A stretch of 64,000 nt of DNA, taken from positions 12,191,403-12,255,402 of the forward strand of contig ML681981.1 of the NCBI GenBank assembly GCA_007922195.1, read 5' to 3'. The notes beneath the pieces are model-generated. The model ran no database searches. It had not been told where the DNA came from and worked only from the letters and a program-made list of their open reading frames with translations. Positions 1 through 12,300 of this stretch are shown here, one piece after another. The DNA comes from Podocnemis expansa. Taxonomy: Eukaryota; Chordata; Testudines; Podocnemididae. Each line of letters opens with the position of its first letter. Position 1 is the first letter of the stretch. The translations under genes were made by a program, and so were the position numbers.

Positions 1-204
1 TCGAATTAAAAAGTCTAGTGAAGACTCTGTACTTCAAAATAATAACTCCTACCTTATTTCAAAATAGAGAGTCTTCACTGAACTTCTAATTCAAAATAAT
101 AAATTTGAAGTAATGCTAATTCAAAATAGTTACTTTGAATTAAAATTGAAGTAGTTATTTCAAAATAACTATTTTGAATTAATTTTGTAAGTGTAGACAT
201 AGCC
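1..204. mobile_element. Right end of a TIR element (TATGTCTACAC family)
   Basis: AT-rich DNA full of short inverted repeats (for example TTCAAAATAACTATTTTGAA near 160-176) ends at GTGTAGACATAGCC (191-204). That terminus is the reverse complement of GGCTATGTCTACAC, seen in related form at 29016 and 47537. The left part lies outside the window. It carries no ORF. Confidence 0.6.
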
Positions 205-1029
205 TGTAAGTTTTGCTAGTCTCTTATTTATTTAAAGCAATTAGTGTAACATGCAAAAATTTTCTCTTTGCTGTCTGTACAAAAATGTGAGCTCTAAAGG
301 ATGTTCTCTAGATATCATGAGTTCGATTAGTGTGGATCTATCTGTGGGTTAGATCACTGGTTTGTAGTGTGGTACAGAATGTTATTGCCATGCTTTTGGA
401 GCAAGCCAGCATGGAGACGGACTCTCTGAGTCACAGTTTCCCACCCACTGTTCTGAGAAGAGGCAGTAAACTGCCCTGGATGTATACTCATTATAGAGTT
501 TGCTCTGTAATGTACAGGTGCCACTTCTTGCCTCCTTGAGCCTGGTATAGATGCAGCTGTTCTGCAGAGTCTGCTGCCCCATGCACACTGGGAAGGGTGA
601 TATAGCATACTAGTTCTGATCAGAACACGCCCCTTGTAATTAGCGGTGCTTCAGACCGGCACCGCAAAAAGCACCTTTTTAGAGTGACTCTATTGAGCCA
701 CTCCAGCACACCCTGGGCAAAGCCCCAGTTGCCCCGCAGTAGTTATGTCTGCTAGTTAAAGTGATCATATTCCCTCGCTTCCTTGCATTTGTGCACAAGA
801 CAGGCATAGTCTGGCTTTGTATTTGACAGGGATATTAAATTATTGAGTGGAATCATGGAGGGATTATGTGAGTAAGCTACAATAGCAGTTAACAGTATTT
901 TGATTTTGGATAAGCCATTATTTTTATAGGTTGACTCCCATTGATTCTTTGGTGTTTATTGTTTTTTTCCCTGTTGTTGAGAGGTGGTCAGTATTCTTCA
1001 AAGTTAAAAATAATCATCAGTCATCTAAA
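205..1029. other. Intronic sequence with one old unresolved repeat
   Basis: No gene was found. Between about 630 and 770 lies a sequence related, in inverted sense, to the small hAT element at 5427-5578 (GGGGCAACTGGGGCTTTGCC-like on the minus strand). Its ends are too worn to place. Confidence 0.4.
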
Positions 1030-1200
1030 GGGTTATAGTGGCACTTAAATCCTACTTCGTCAGATGTTTTGAAGAGGATGAAGTGGGATTTTCTCCCACG
1101 AAACTTCATGTGATAAATAAATCTGTTAGGCTTTAAGTGCCACAAGACTCCTTGCTTTTTTTGCTTTACTAGACTAACACGGCTGTCCCTTTGGAACTCA
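1030..1200 (+). repeat. 3' end of the Penelope-like foldback family
   Basis: It matches the right arm of the 19375-20333 element: GTGGGATTTTCTCCCACGAA, AAATAAATCTGTTAGGCTTT, GTGCCACAAGACTCCTTG, then the terminal block CTAGACTAACACGGCTG followed by TCCCTTTGGAACTC. Only the outer part of one arm is present, with a short inverted copy of GTGGCACTTAAA at its left edge. Confidence 0.6.
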
Positions 1201-3380
1201 AGATTTATATGGCTGTATCACCTCCTCTGGAAAAAATCTGCAGGAGAGGAACTGTTATATGGGAAACTGCAAGTCAAGAATAGTAGGATTACAGAGGTAT
1301 CAGCCTTCCAGAGTGAGGGGGTAGCCAGGACACATCATCATCCTCCCAGTAGAAAGAGGCCTGAGGGGGGACGTCAGCCAATAGCATCAATGTCCTCTGA
1401 GCTGTACTGGAATCCTCTGGAGGTCTAGAGCATCTTTATACTGCTGCTCAGGTTCCTTTCTTTGTAGCATGCCTCAGTCATTAACTGTGTGTCTGTTACT
1501 TCCTTATGACTCCTTCCTTCTGTGGGCAAGCATAGAAGGCATGGAGTGGTACCCTGTGGAAGATGACATTAATCCTGGTGGAAATTTCCTGTGGCTTGCC
1601 AGAGCATGGACAGCATACACCTAAATACCGAAGTGGTACTGTTGGAGGGGTTTTCACGTGGCTAGTGTTATGGTTCTCTTAACCTCTCTCCAATAATTCT
1701 GGTCTCATTGACTTTAGTGACTCTTCCCTTATCTGTGTGAAGCAGACATGATGACATGACTTTTAATGTTGTGGTCTTTGAGTTTTACAACAGCAGATGT
1801 GTGACTGTAATGTCTGCATAAGCTTCATATGTTCCAAACTCATGGTATGTACCAGTAACCCAATATAATTACAAATAACTCAGTATATATATAACTATCA
1901 AAAAACTATACATAGTCCAAACTAACGCTTATAGTATCAGCATATTTATAACATTAAAACTTGCTGAAAACCTACACAGCATAAACTGAGGGGCACTCAA
2001 AAACAGTATGTTAGTAGGAATTCCTGGAAACATGAGATGTAATTTTTTTCACAGGGCGATGTAAAGGTGTATGGGATAGTTTATTCACTATTATTCAATT
2101 TATGGGCATGTATTGTAGCAGAAGGATATTTCACTGGCTTAAGGGCTGCATTCTATGGATTTTTTAAAAATTAGATTTGTCCTCTCTTTTTTTCCTATGA
2201 TGCATAAAGGAGGTCTGAAGTTGCCTTTTTTTAAAAAAAAAATTTAATCAATACAAGTATCAGGAATGTCAAATCTGGGCTTCCCTGTTTTTGCAGGAAA
2301 AGCTTGTCAGAGATGTGTACTGTAAAGTGTTCATCCTTTAATTGACAAGATAAGAGAGTTGATTCTGTGTTTTTCTCACAAGAGTTTGTTGGATATTAAC
2401 ATTAAAAATGTTAACAAAACCAAAAAACTAATAAAAATACTTTCCCTTCTCAGTTGCTCAGCTTTTAGTCTTTTATAATGATGTAATTTCACCGGTGCTT
2501 CAGTTTCCATAGAAGCATAGACAAGAGCAGAATTTCTAATGTAAAAACCAAACAGAAAAATTGGTGTGGCATTTCTTTGTTTTAGGACAAAATCCTTTTA
2601 GGATTTCTTTATACATCATAAACAAGTCAAAAAGACAGAAGCTTGTTTACTTCCTCCTGTAGACATCACCTTTTAAGATAATGCAAAGTAATGGTCTGAA
2701 ATATGCATTATTTTACATTGCCAGAATCAAGGTTTGCAATGCATCCCATACAGCCATCTGTTGGTATCAGGTTTTGGTCACTACCAACCTGAGCTGCATT
2801 TGAACTGGTGACCTAGGGGTGAAAGGCTCTGTATCCCATTTAACCATCTCCTGAGCCATGTATAATGCAAATTGACAAGAATTATAGTTGTGAGAAAAAG
2901 TAAATGAGGAGTCTGCTCTAAACAGACATGACTGGTTGGAGAGTTTTATGGAAGGTTAGATCTTGAGAGAAAGGGACTTAAAGGAAGGGGTTTTTGGTGC
3001 TCCTAGTGTTTTATTACCCACTGTGGGTTTATACATTTATAATGAATCTATTTTGTTTATTTTCAAGGCTGAATTAAAGTGATTTAATCATATCATACTT
3101 TTATATAACCATTTATATCTTATAACCTGTAGGTGCTTGTACGTGTCTTTCAGTAAGTGTTTGTTTTAGAAAAAGACGGGAACAAAACCCTCATAGGATT
3201 TGTTAAAGAGATACCAAAGCAGTGACATTGTTAGTTTACTGTGGCAAACACTTACAAATGAGTGCAGTAGAAATGGCTGCAAATAAATAAATTGATTGCT
3301 AAGGCTCTTGTTTGGTCTTATTTAAGATGCTGTGGGAAAGATGGATGGGATTATGATATTGTGGGAAGGTTGAATGCTAA
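1201..3380. other. Intronic sequence, no feature seen
   Basis: I see no convincing exon, RNA gene or identifiable repeat. The sequence is AT-rich, with stop codons in all frames. Confidence 0.5.
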
Positions 3381-3384
3381 GAGA

Positions 3385-3560
3385 TTTGGGTTCTTTTCCT
3401 GTTTTTGCCTTAGACTTTCAGTGTAACTGTGGAAAAGTCACTTAGCCTTCTGTGCCTCAGTTATCCATACATTAAAATGGAGATAATGGTTCCTTATCTC
3501 ACACAGAGTAGCTTTTAGTACATTTTACCAGGAGTTTGAGAGCCTTGGAGGAAAAGTGTT
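3385..3560 (+). repeat. MIR-type SINE (CORE-SINE)
   Basis: The diagnostic core is visible by eye: AAGTCACTTAGCC, then TGTGCCTCAGTT, then AAAATGGAGATAATGG and TTCCTTATCTCACA. This is the order found in mammalian MIR. It is old and diverged. Confidence 0.7.
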
Positions 3561-5124
3561 ATTTAAATGCAATATATAACTATAGCACAATGGGACCAAA
3601 TTCAACAGCAGTGACCTCTACATTCTGTGACAATGTAAATGTATTCTAATCCCTATTCATCCCATCTGCATGCAAATAAGCACTCCCAGTTGAAATATAA
3701 GAAGTAAGTAAAATCTGTCATTGATAATTTTCAGCTATGACCATTTTTGAGGATAGTTTTTTTCCTTGTGGTCCAGAGGTGGTCCAGCACCAAGCCTCTG
3801 TTTTCATGACATTCTCCAGTAACCTAGTTCAGAATTTCTTTTCCTAGTGTACTCCAGAAAAGGGGGAAATTGATAGCTGATTACAGTGGCTAAGGTCACT
3901 AGTTGAGCAGGTCTCAGCAGCTGTGCTGTTTTCTAGGTCATCTAACTCACCAGTCAGTGCTTGTGGTTCTCCAGAGTAGGCTGTGAGTTGAACTCTACTT
4001 CTGCCTTTCTGATCCATTGCTGCCTAGCTCTGTGGAGCAATGCAGGAAGTTTGCACTGTAATTCAATTAACTTCTTGTAGGGAGAGGTAGAGTAGGACTC
4101 AAATATAGGCATGTCCTGCTGTGTGTGTGTGTGTGGGGGAGTATTGGGATTCCTGCTTGCAGCAAAATGGTTAAGTTCTTGACAAAAAAGCTGACTTCTA
4201 TGCAATAATGGGAAAATGCACAAATTATGAAAAGCATGAATCCATATTTACTATGAATGGGACAGTTCACATTCTTAGAACTTTACTTTTATGTACTCTG
4301 CAGACTCAGGCAAGTATCTCTGTATTGGTTTCCCCTTGGTTTGTGTTTTTCAAGTTCTCTTTCTAGCTGATCCAGAAACATTATTTTTAAAATGAAAGCT
4401 GAGGAGCTGGAACTCAGTTCTGTGTCACTGAGTGAATTCCATAGCAAATTATAGGGTTGCAAAATCACGGACTCCTCAACGTATGTAACAGATCATTATA
4501 CTACAAGGCAGGTGCTGCTTTAGAAAGGCAAAACATAAGACAACCAAAGTAATAACAGGTATCGATAATTTAACTTTCAACAAAAAGGGGTTGGCTCAAA
4601 TCTTGTAAAAATAGATACTTTGTGAAATTTTCAAAATTGACAGACTTCATAGTTCGTTCATAGTGATAGTTGCATAAGATAAATTGTTAACAATGGTGAA
4701 AGTTTCAAAAAGTAGGTAGCCTGTCATAAAAAAGAGGGTAGTAAGCACGAGCAGGGACTAAAAGCAGAATTTTTCCTCTGTAAATGGCAATAAACATATG
4801 GAATATATTATAGTGGAAAGCTGGTGAACAAAGAATACAAATAACTTTGAAATAGTTGTTCCTTTGGAAGGGAAGGGGTTTAGGGGTCTGGTTAAATATA
4901 GTGTGGAAATATTGAGATGGACTAAAAGCATCTGCATCAGGTGTGCTGAGCCAGGCGATGCCTTCCTATTCTTGCGTATTGGGTTCTTTTTGTACATAAG
5001 GTGACCAAAAGTTCAGTGCCTTTGAAGAAACTAGCTGGAAATGGTTGCTATTCCAGGAAAACTACAGAAACTGCATAGTCTGTGTTGCAACTACCCTCAT
5101 GGACTGGTTGCAACACAAAAATTT
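3561..5124. other. Intronic sequence with a short TG microsatellite
   Basis: A (TG)n run lies at about 4119-4134. Open frames of 67-89 codons near 3954-4997 show no protein family features and are regarded as chance. Confidence 0.5.
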
Positions 5125-5322
5125 CCAGAGGGTAGCCATGTTAGTTTGTATACAGCAAAAACGAGAGTCCTGTGGCACCTTAAAGACTATAACAGATTTC
5201 TTTGGGCATAAGCTTTCATGGGCTCCAACATAAGATAGATGTGACAAAGTGGGCTGGTGCCCATGAAAGCTTATGCCCAAAGAAATTTGTTAGTCTTTAA
5301 AGTGCAACAGGACTCTCATTTT
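5125..5322 (-). repeat. Short foldback of the Penelope-like family
   Basis: Two arms of about 65-70 bp face each other: GAGTCCTGTGGCACCTTAAA with TTTGGGCATAAGCTTTCATG on the left, and CATGAAAGCTTATGCCCAAA with AGTGCAACAGGACTC on the right. Only the left arm carries the terminal extension (CAGAGGGTAGCCATGTTAG), so this copy is oriented opposite to the one at 19375. The loop is about 30 bp. Confidence 0.7.
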
Positions 5323-5426
5323 TAAAGGAAATGCTCTAAATCTGTAATTGTAGTTGACTGCATTGTTTCTCCATAACAGGTCCTTGAACCAACTCTGATC
5401 CTTGAGATTTCTCTGACATGGTTTGG

Positions 5427-5578
5427 CAGGGCTGTAACTATGGTGGGGCAAGTGGGGCTTTTCCTCAGGTGCTCTGGAGCAGCTCTATGGAGCCGCTCCA
5501 TTAAAGGGTGCATTCTGTGTCACTTGCCTCAGGCACCAATCATTGTAAGGGGCACCATAAACAGTAGTTACGGCTCTG
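5427..5578. mobile_element. hAT-type MITE with perfect 8-bp target duplication
   Basis: The ends are CAGGGCTGTAACTA and TAGTTACGGCTCTG, imperfect inverted repeats starting with CAG as in hAT elements. The 8 bp TGGTTTGG lies immediately on both sides (5419-5426 and 5579-5586). At 152 bp it cannot code for a transposase. A relative is at 57465-57606. Confidence 0.82.
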
Positions 5579-5929
5579 TGGTTTGGGAAGATTGCCAGCT
5601 GGTCCCTAGAATTAAAAAGGCTGAGAAACACTGGGCTACAAGATTCCCTTTCTTCACAAAAGTAATGTTGCAGTCAAGATAGAGGCTGTTTGAAATTAAT
5701 CTTTTAAAATGAAGTAGCTGTACCCATGTGGCTTTTGTTTCTCTATTAGGACTCTTTGGGGTATCATTCTGATAATTTTAAAGAACAGTTTGAATGAACA
5801 CATTGAATATGAAATTAAATGTATGCAAGGCTGTTGTTTTAATTGGCATATGTAGCACCACCAGCAAGACAGATCTTTTGCAGTGTAGTATGAGGACATG
5901 ACATACAAAGAGTTTGGAATGTTATAAAT
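5579..5929. other. Intronic sequence, no feature seen
   Basis: Past the hAT target duplication there is nothing I can identify. Confidence 0.4.
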
Positions 5930-7170
5930 AGACCATACACTGAGTCAGAAAAAGGTGTAAGGCAGGCTTAGAAGCTGTGCCTAACAGCTTCTGAAGGGGG
6001 GCTTCTAATCTGCATGGGTCCTGTATTAGCATGAACACAAAAGAGCACAATTAGGTATTAGCATACTGGGTGCAGGACATAGTGGGTAATGGTAGTTGGG
6101 GTTAACATGATCACAAATCTGCCAATATCTATAATTCTACTAAGGGGAAATATGAAATACTGTCTTTCTGTGAATTGTTATTCTCTACTTGTTCCAAATC
6201 TGTTTGGGTTAGTTAAGGGGTAAAAGCTACCCTTAGTTAAAAAGAGGCTTGTAGGAAAGGCAACTGTATATTTCAGCCTGGAAAAGGGAAGAGGGGTGGG
6301 GTTTTGTATTAGCTCCTTCTGAAGCAAAAATGCTGGAGACATTCCTGTCTCACCCCAGCTCCCCTGTCAAATCATAGATCTGGCTGGGCTTCTTTGAGGC
6401 CCCCTTTTGTTATGTTAAGGACAGTAGGTGTTTGCAACTACTTAATGTTTAAGAGGTGACATCACTGGAGAGGCAAACACCCTGAGCTGAGATTACTAGA
6501 GAGAGGGAACTTCTCTCTCTGAGCTGAAATTACTGAAGAGGAGCAGCAGATGGTGAGAGCGGCCAGCGGTGAGCTAGGTGGCCTGAGAGACCAGTGGGTG
6601 GAGCCAGTGGACAGTGAGAGTGGCCAGCAGTGAGCTGGGTGGTGTGAGTGGCCAGTGGGTGGAGCCAGTGGGCAGAGCCAAGGGATGGTGCTATTGGATG
6701 GATGGCCGGTAGGTGGTGTTGGTGGACAGCTGGCGTGAAAGACACTCCCTATCAGCCCTAACCTTGGTTGAGAGGCGAGTTAGCACTGATTCTCCAGATC
6801 AGTGCCGGTTTTGCAATTAAGTTTGTATATTCTGTTATGCGGTGTGAGTTGTTGGGAACTTCAGTCTATACTGATTTTCTAGATTAGTGCTGGTCTCTGT
6901 TATTTGGCCTTTTGCATTCTGTTTTACTACTATTAAAAGTTCTGTTTACTACACTTAGTTTTGTGCTTATGAGTGGGGAAGCCTTACCCCTTTGGGGTGC
7001 CCAGGAAACAGTGCAGGATTCCCAGAAATCTGGATGGGGCTCGAGCCAGTTGGTTGTGCTGCATTATTGGGAAACCCCTAGGTATAGAAGGTATAGAATT
7101 AAGCCTTGTTCAGCCAGCCTGCCCTGGGTTACAAAGGCAAGTTGAGTGTAGGGACAAGCAAGTTTCTATC
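5930..7170 (+). repeat. Unresolved long repeat, possibly a solo LTR, with a 61-bp tandem duplication
   Basis: The block holds a two-unit tandem repeat of period 61 (6555-6676, GAGAGTGGCCAGC-type start, GTGGGTGGAGCCAGTGG inside). A later segment has ATTAAAAGTTCTGTTTAC followed by a GC-richer end (GTGGGGAAGCC, CTTTGGGGTGCCCAGG), which resembles the polyadenylation and U5 region of an LTR. No TG...CA borders or target duplication could be fixed and no internal retroviral gene is present. The LTR reading is a guess. Confidence 0.25.
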
Positions 7171-7584
7171 AGATATTACTTCAGAATTTGAATCAAGCTT
7201 TCTATAATTGTCTTAAGAAAATCCCCATATCACCAAACAAAAACCCATGACAGATATTTTTAAAGATAACATTTAGAAGTATTTAACAATTATATGCTGG
7301 TAACAGCATGTTTTCCAGCTGCTGTTGTTTGATATGTTTAATTTAACTCAACACCAGAAGTCTTGATAGTCTAATTGTATTTTTTAATGCAATACTTTTT
7401 GGCACTTTGATAATAAAAGGTGCTTAGGTGATGTTAAGCTGATGATGCCTGACAATGTGATGTAGAAACCTTAAAATAGCAAGTTACTAGATGACCCTCC
7501 CCACCAAATTGTGGTAAATCTGGTCTTCCTTATTGCCTGCTTCTGTTCATGTATTCTCCTAACTGCTTTAGAGACACCCTAATC
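7171..7584. other. Intronic sequence, no feature seen
   Basis: AT-rich non-coding DNA without recognised repeats. Confidence 0.4.
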
Positions 7585-7800
7585 CAGGGGTCAGCAACCC
7601 CTGGCACGTGTGCCAAAGCTGGCATGCTCACCTTGTCACATTAGCAGGGCCTCCAGCCCTTTGGCGCAGCAGCTGCTTCCCATTTCCCACTGCCCCACTG
7701 GACCCGCCTGCAGTGGGGCCTCGAGCTGCAAGAGCAGTGCATGTGCCATGGCTTCTGTCACATGCTGGCCCTGTTCCTCACTCACTTTTACTGTGCCTTG
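7585..7800. repeat. hAT-like repeat, left end only
   Basis: It starts CAGGGGTCAGCAACC, a typical hAT non-autonomous terminus, and runs on with GC-rich sequence. No matching right end was found, so the right border is approximate. The ORFs across it are by-products of its GC content. Confidence 0.5.
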
Positions 7801-8312
7801 ATCATAATAACCCATGTCTCTGCAGCAGTGTCTTTTTGTCCAGAGTTCTAGCATGCTCTGTGATTAATGATTGTTCACCTTCCTTTTAGTATCCTGTAAG
7901 ATTTCTAGAGTTTGTTATAGTTACATTCTGACTTGTGTATATCTGTAAATATCATGATATTTGTATCTCCTTAAAGAAAATCTTTTTTCAGCATTTTGAA
8001 GGATTATGAGAGTACTTTCAACTTGAATTTTTTGAAGTTGATTAAGTGTTTACAAAATTTCTAACATTTTTTTGAATTTTTGGGGCCTTTTTCCTAAGTC
8101 ATGATATGACTCTATTGCTCTGGTAGCTTTTTGTGGCCATTCAGAATTAAGCCTCTCTTCCAGGGAAAAAGTTTGGTCTGAGGGATGGAAATTGTAGAGA
8201 TGTGGGTTGCCCAAGGCTTGACGTTGTAGCATGCTTGTTTTCCCATAAATATCTTACGCAGGACTCCAGGGTTTGTATTATGCTTTACTGCTTTTATGGT
8301 TATAATAGCTCC
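7801..8312. other. Intronic sequence before the DIRS element
   Basis: Nothing identifiable. Confidence 0.4.
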
Positions 8313-8486
8313 TTCTCCTTTGAGTGCTGCTCACATCATTCAGTTACAGGTGTCTACGTGCCTCAGTGCACGATAGCTCGGAAAGTCTTTAGCGTTAGCC
8401 TGTCAGGTCAGGGCGCACGGCCAATGCCCCCTCCATCCCGCAACCATGGCTATATAGGTGACCGTGACCCTGACCCTCCCAGTTCC
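8313..8486 (+). repeat. DIRS left inverted terminal repeat
   Basis: It pairs with the right repeat: GTTACAGGTGTCTACGTG, GTTAGCCTGTCAGGTCA, CACGGCCAATGCCCC, GGCTATATAGGTGACCGTGA and CCTGACCCTCCCAGTT each recur inverted at 13720-13870. The TATATAG here may belong to a promoter, which is inferred from position only. The outer border is set by the internal complementary region. Confidence 0.88.
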
Positions 8487-8565
8487 TTTTTCTGCCATCA
8501 GCGTTAGTTTCGGATCAGTGTAATCTTGCAAAACGCAAGTACCTGTCTTTTGTGCGAAATTTGAG

Positions 8566-10476
8566 ATGCCCAGTTTCAAGCCGTGCTTAGGATGCTGCAA
8601 GGCTTTTCTGATGGACGACCCGGACGAGAAATGTCTCGCTTGCCTGGGTGAGTCCCACCTTGCGGCGGAGTGCTCCATTTGCCAGTCCTTCAAACGGAGG
8701 ACTCGGCTAGAAAGGGAGCGTCGCCTCCTCTTGATCTCGGGGAGTGGAGCCACCACCCCCGAGACAGGCCGAGCCACTAGCGCCCCGCCAGATCCCCGAT
8801 CGGCCCAGACTCAGGACTCCCGCCAATCATCGGTACTGGGCTCAAAATCCCGACCCGCTATGGTACCGCCTCAGCGCCAACCTCGCCGGTCACCGGGTAG
8901 CCTTTCAGCTGCCGCGAGAAGGGTACTGGCAGAGGCAACCCTGATGACCTGTCACGGGCACTCAAATCCAGCCCTGGTGCAGAAGAAGAAAAGGACAAAA
9001 GCAGTGCCATCCTCATCAGCATCACAGGGCCTGGTACCGTCCCCTATGGTACCGCTGGCAAGCCCGGTACCGCTGGCAAGCCCAGCACCGTCACCGGTTC
9101 TGCCACTTCCAGTGCCATCATTTCCAGTACCGCTGAACCTGGTACCGCCAATCACGTCGATGCCAGTACCGGCATGCAGCTCTATGCCCTTCTCCAACCC
9201 GGTACCGACAAGCAGCCTGACACCGGGTGCCAGCATGGCACCTCCCAGCCCTCCTTCACTACCACAGTCCGGTACAGAGGGGCAAGAAACTCTACTCCAC
9301 CGCTCCTCTGAAGAGCTCTCGGTACCAGGCTCCCGGACATCGGGAGGAAGGTCTTCCAGATTGTCCTCCGAGGACTCCTTCCTTCCCCCCAGAAGGAGCA
9401 TCTGAGGAAGAGGCTTCGAAAGAGCTCCATATCTTCAAGCTCAAGGAGACCGCGGACATAGGGAGAAGCCTCCGCTCCCCCCATGGTACCCACGCCTCTA
9501 GCAAGATCACCTCACAATGGATGGACTCTCGACTGGCTGAACGTGACAACAGATGATGTCTCCTCCCATTACGCTTGGTCACCATTGCCAGAGTCCTCGG
9601 ATTTTTCCGATGGTGAACCTGACCCTGATTCTGACTCTAGACAATGTAGTAGGTCTCGGGCCCAATCCTCTTCACCTGATGAACGCCTGATTGACATGTC
9701 TGCGACTGCGAGGGAGATCCCCACATCGAGCAGGACCTCCTCCACCACATGGCAGCAGACCTAAGTTGAAGCTGGGGGTGATCCAGGAGTAGGATGACTC
9801 CCTTTCTGATGTGTGCCGTAGAGCCTCTCCAGCTAAGGTCGCTATCCCCTTGAATTCAGGGGTATTTCGCATTGTCCAGGAACGCTGGCAAACGCCTTCC
9901 TCGATCCTGCCAGTGTCCAAAGTGGCAGATAAGAAATACTACGTCTCCCCAGAAGGGTTCTCCTTTCTGTTCCATCATCCCATCCCAGGGTCCCTGGTGG
10001 TTGATGTGGTAAACCAAAGGGAGAGACAGGGGCAGCCGAGCTCCACACCCAAGAACAAAGAGGCGAAGAAGCTCGACCTCCTGGGGAGGAAGGTTTACTC
10101 CTCCGCTGCCCTCCAGCTGCATATTTCCAACCACTCAGCCTTAATGACACACTACATCTTCAACCTGTGGGAGGCCATGCAAAACCTCTGCACGACTGTC
10201 TCCGAGGAGTGCCCAAGAGACTTTGAGGTAGTGCTCAAGGAAGGAGAAAGGGCATCCAGGGATGCACTAGCAGCAGCCTGGGACACAGTGGATACGGTGG
10301 CCCACACGCTGGCCTCCGCAGTCATCATGCGTTGGTTGGCCTGGCTTCAAGGCTCCAGCCTGTTCACGCAGATGCAACATATTATTCAGGACCTCCCCTT
10401 TGAGGGCCCTGACCTCTTTGCCTCTTCCACAGACGCGAAGCTGCATGGCATGAAAGACTCGAAGGCCACGCTTTGA
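8566..10476 (+). pseudogene. DIRS ORF1 (gag-like), frameshifted
   Basis: It opens with MPSFKPCLGCCKAFLMDDP and a Cys-rich stretch (C-L-G-C-C, then C-L-A-C-L-G-E-S-H and C-S-I-C), consistent with a zinc-binding N-terminus. A long Pro/Ser/Val-rich section follows, in which GGTACC-type codons are repeated. The frame is lost near 9405, and a Ser-rich part continues in another frame (9483-9764). The original frame resumes at 9811-10476 with the conserved DIRS ORF1 C-terminal part: FSFLFHHPIPGSLVV, HISNHSALMTHYIF, ERASRDALAAAWDTVDTVAH, QDLPFEGPDLF and TDAKLHGMKDSKATL. The role would be particle or RNA binding. The block 27411-30760 is a distant relative. Confidence 0.8.
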
Positions 10477-10886
10477 TCCCTCAGGATATACACTCCATAA
10501 CCCACCAGGCGTTCATCGAGAACGCATCAGCAACTCCAGCAGCAGTTACAGCAACTAAAGCAGCAGCTGCAACTGCACAGTCAGTTTCCAAGATCCGTCC
10601 AATTTCCCCAATGTCATCTTGGGGACCTGGACAAAGACAAGAACCGATTAGGTAAAGGAAGGAAACTCAGTGCCTCGCAGTCTGGACAGCGTGGACAGGG
10701 ATCTGACCGCTCATCTGGCTGTAAACAGTGTTTTTGATGGTCCCCTCGAGGGCAGCGCTTCAGGGCCCCGGTTCTCCCCCCACCGCCTCCGCCACTTTTC
10801 CCCCCGGTGGACCCGCGTCACGTCAGACCAGTGGGTTCTCGACACAGTGGCACTAGGATACCATATCCAGTTTCTTTCAATCCCTC

Positions 10887-12300
10887 GTGACAGGAAAACC
10901 ACACCCTCATACAGCACCACAGAATCCGGAACTGCTGGGCAGGCTCGAGGCCGAATGCCAAAAGCTACTCTCTCTCAGGGCCATAGAAAAAGTTCCCAAA
11001 CGGGACCGTGGCAAAGGGTTCTACTCCTGCTACTTTCTGGTCCCCAAACCCAATGGGGACCTGCGGCCTATTCTAGACCTCAGAGCACTCAACAAATACA
11101 TAAAGAGAATAAAGTTCCGCATGGTTTTCCTACCCCAGATTGTTCCTTCCCTGACCCCAGGAGACTGGTTTGCAGCCCTCGACTTAAAGGACGCTTTCAT
11201 ATAGCCATCCGACCCCACCACAGACGTTTTCTCAGGTTCTTGGTGGCACGAAACCACTACCAGTTCACCGCCCTCCCCTTCAGGTTATCGCTAGTTCCCA
11301 GGGTGTTCACAAAATGCGTGGCACCAGTCACAGCATTTCTACGCAGGAGGGGCATAAGGATCTACCCCTACCTAGACAATTGGCTCATAGTGGGCAAGTC
11401 AAGTCGACAGGTGCAAAACCACTTCGACCTGGTAGTGAAACTGTGCAAGTTCCTGGGCTTCCGTATAAACTCAAAGAAGTCCAAGCTTTGCCTCACTCAG
11501 GACATAGAATTCATCAGGGCACGTTTAAATGCTCAACAGGGCACAGCGTCCTTGCTCCTATCAAGATTCCGGTCCATTTGCACCGTCATCACTGAACTGC
11601 AAGCACCCGGTTTGACCACAGCGCGCCGGTGCATGCAGCTCTTGGGACACATGGTGGCTGCCACCTCGGTAACCCGAACAGCTCGCCTGCGGATGAGACC
11701 TTTCCAACTCTGGTTCGCCATGAGGTTCCGGCCACGGAGAGACCATCTGGACAAGGTACTCTCAGTCCCCCAGTATGCCCTGGAATCCCTCCAAATTTGG
11801 AAGGACCCCCGCTTTGCGATGGGAGGTATCCCGTTCAGGGAATCCAAGCCCTCAGTGACCCTGATAACAGATGCTTCAGACTCAGGTTGGGGAGCCCACC
11901 TATCCAGGGGCCTCTCCACTCATGGTGTTTGGAACCCCAAGGACAGAGTCCTCCACATAAACATGAAGGAGCTCTGGGCTATCAGATTGGCCTGCATGAC
12001 CTTCCTTGACCAAATCTGCAGCAGGATGGTCCAGGTCCTCACAGACAATACAATGGCCGTGTGTTATACGAACCAGCAGGGGCGGGCTCTGCTCCTTGGC
12101 TCTGTGCGAGGAGGTGAGCAAGCTTTGGCAATTAGCAATAGATCATCACTTTATGCCAACTGCCTCACACCTGTCCTGGGTAGACAGTGGCCTGTTGGAC
12201 TCACTTAGCAGGAAACCCCTTGTGAATCACAAGTGGTCCCTTCACAGTGAGGTATTTTCCCTGCTGAAAAACAGATGGGGAACCCCCCAGCTGGACCTTT
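10887..12300 (+). pseudogene. DIRS reverse transcriptase and RNase H, frameshifted
   Basis: The RT starts in one frame (10887-11204) with LLGRLEAECQKLLSLRAIEK, FLVPKPNGDLRPILDLRALN and FAALDLKDAF. It shifts at about 11195-11205 into a second frame (to 12208) with FLRFLVARNHYQFTALPF. The catalytic box reads YLDN at 11369-11380 instead of YxDD. RNase H follows: LITDASDSGWGAHLS, INMKELWAIRLAC and VLTDNTMAVCYTNQQG, so its acidic residues survive. After another shift near 12100 comes SHLSWVDSGLLDSLSRK and RWGTPQLDLFAIA in a third frame. The broken frames and the altered box mean an inactive copy. Confidence 0.88.

Noticed and set aside
5930..7170. A complete endogenous retrovirus
   Set aside because: No gag, pol or env-like coding motifs and no paired LTRs were found. 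At most it is a solo LTR-like repeat.
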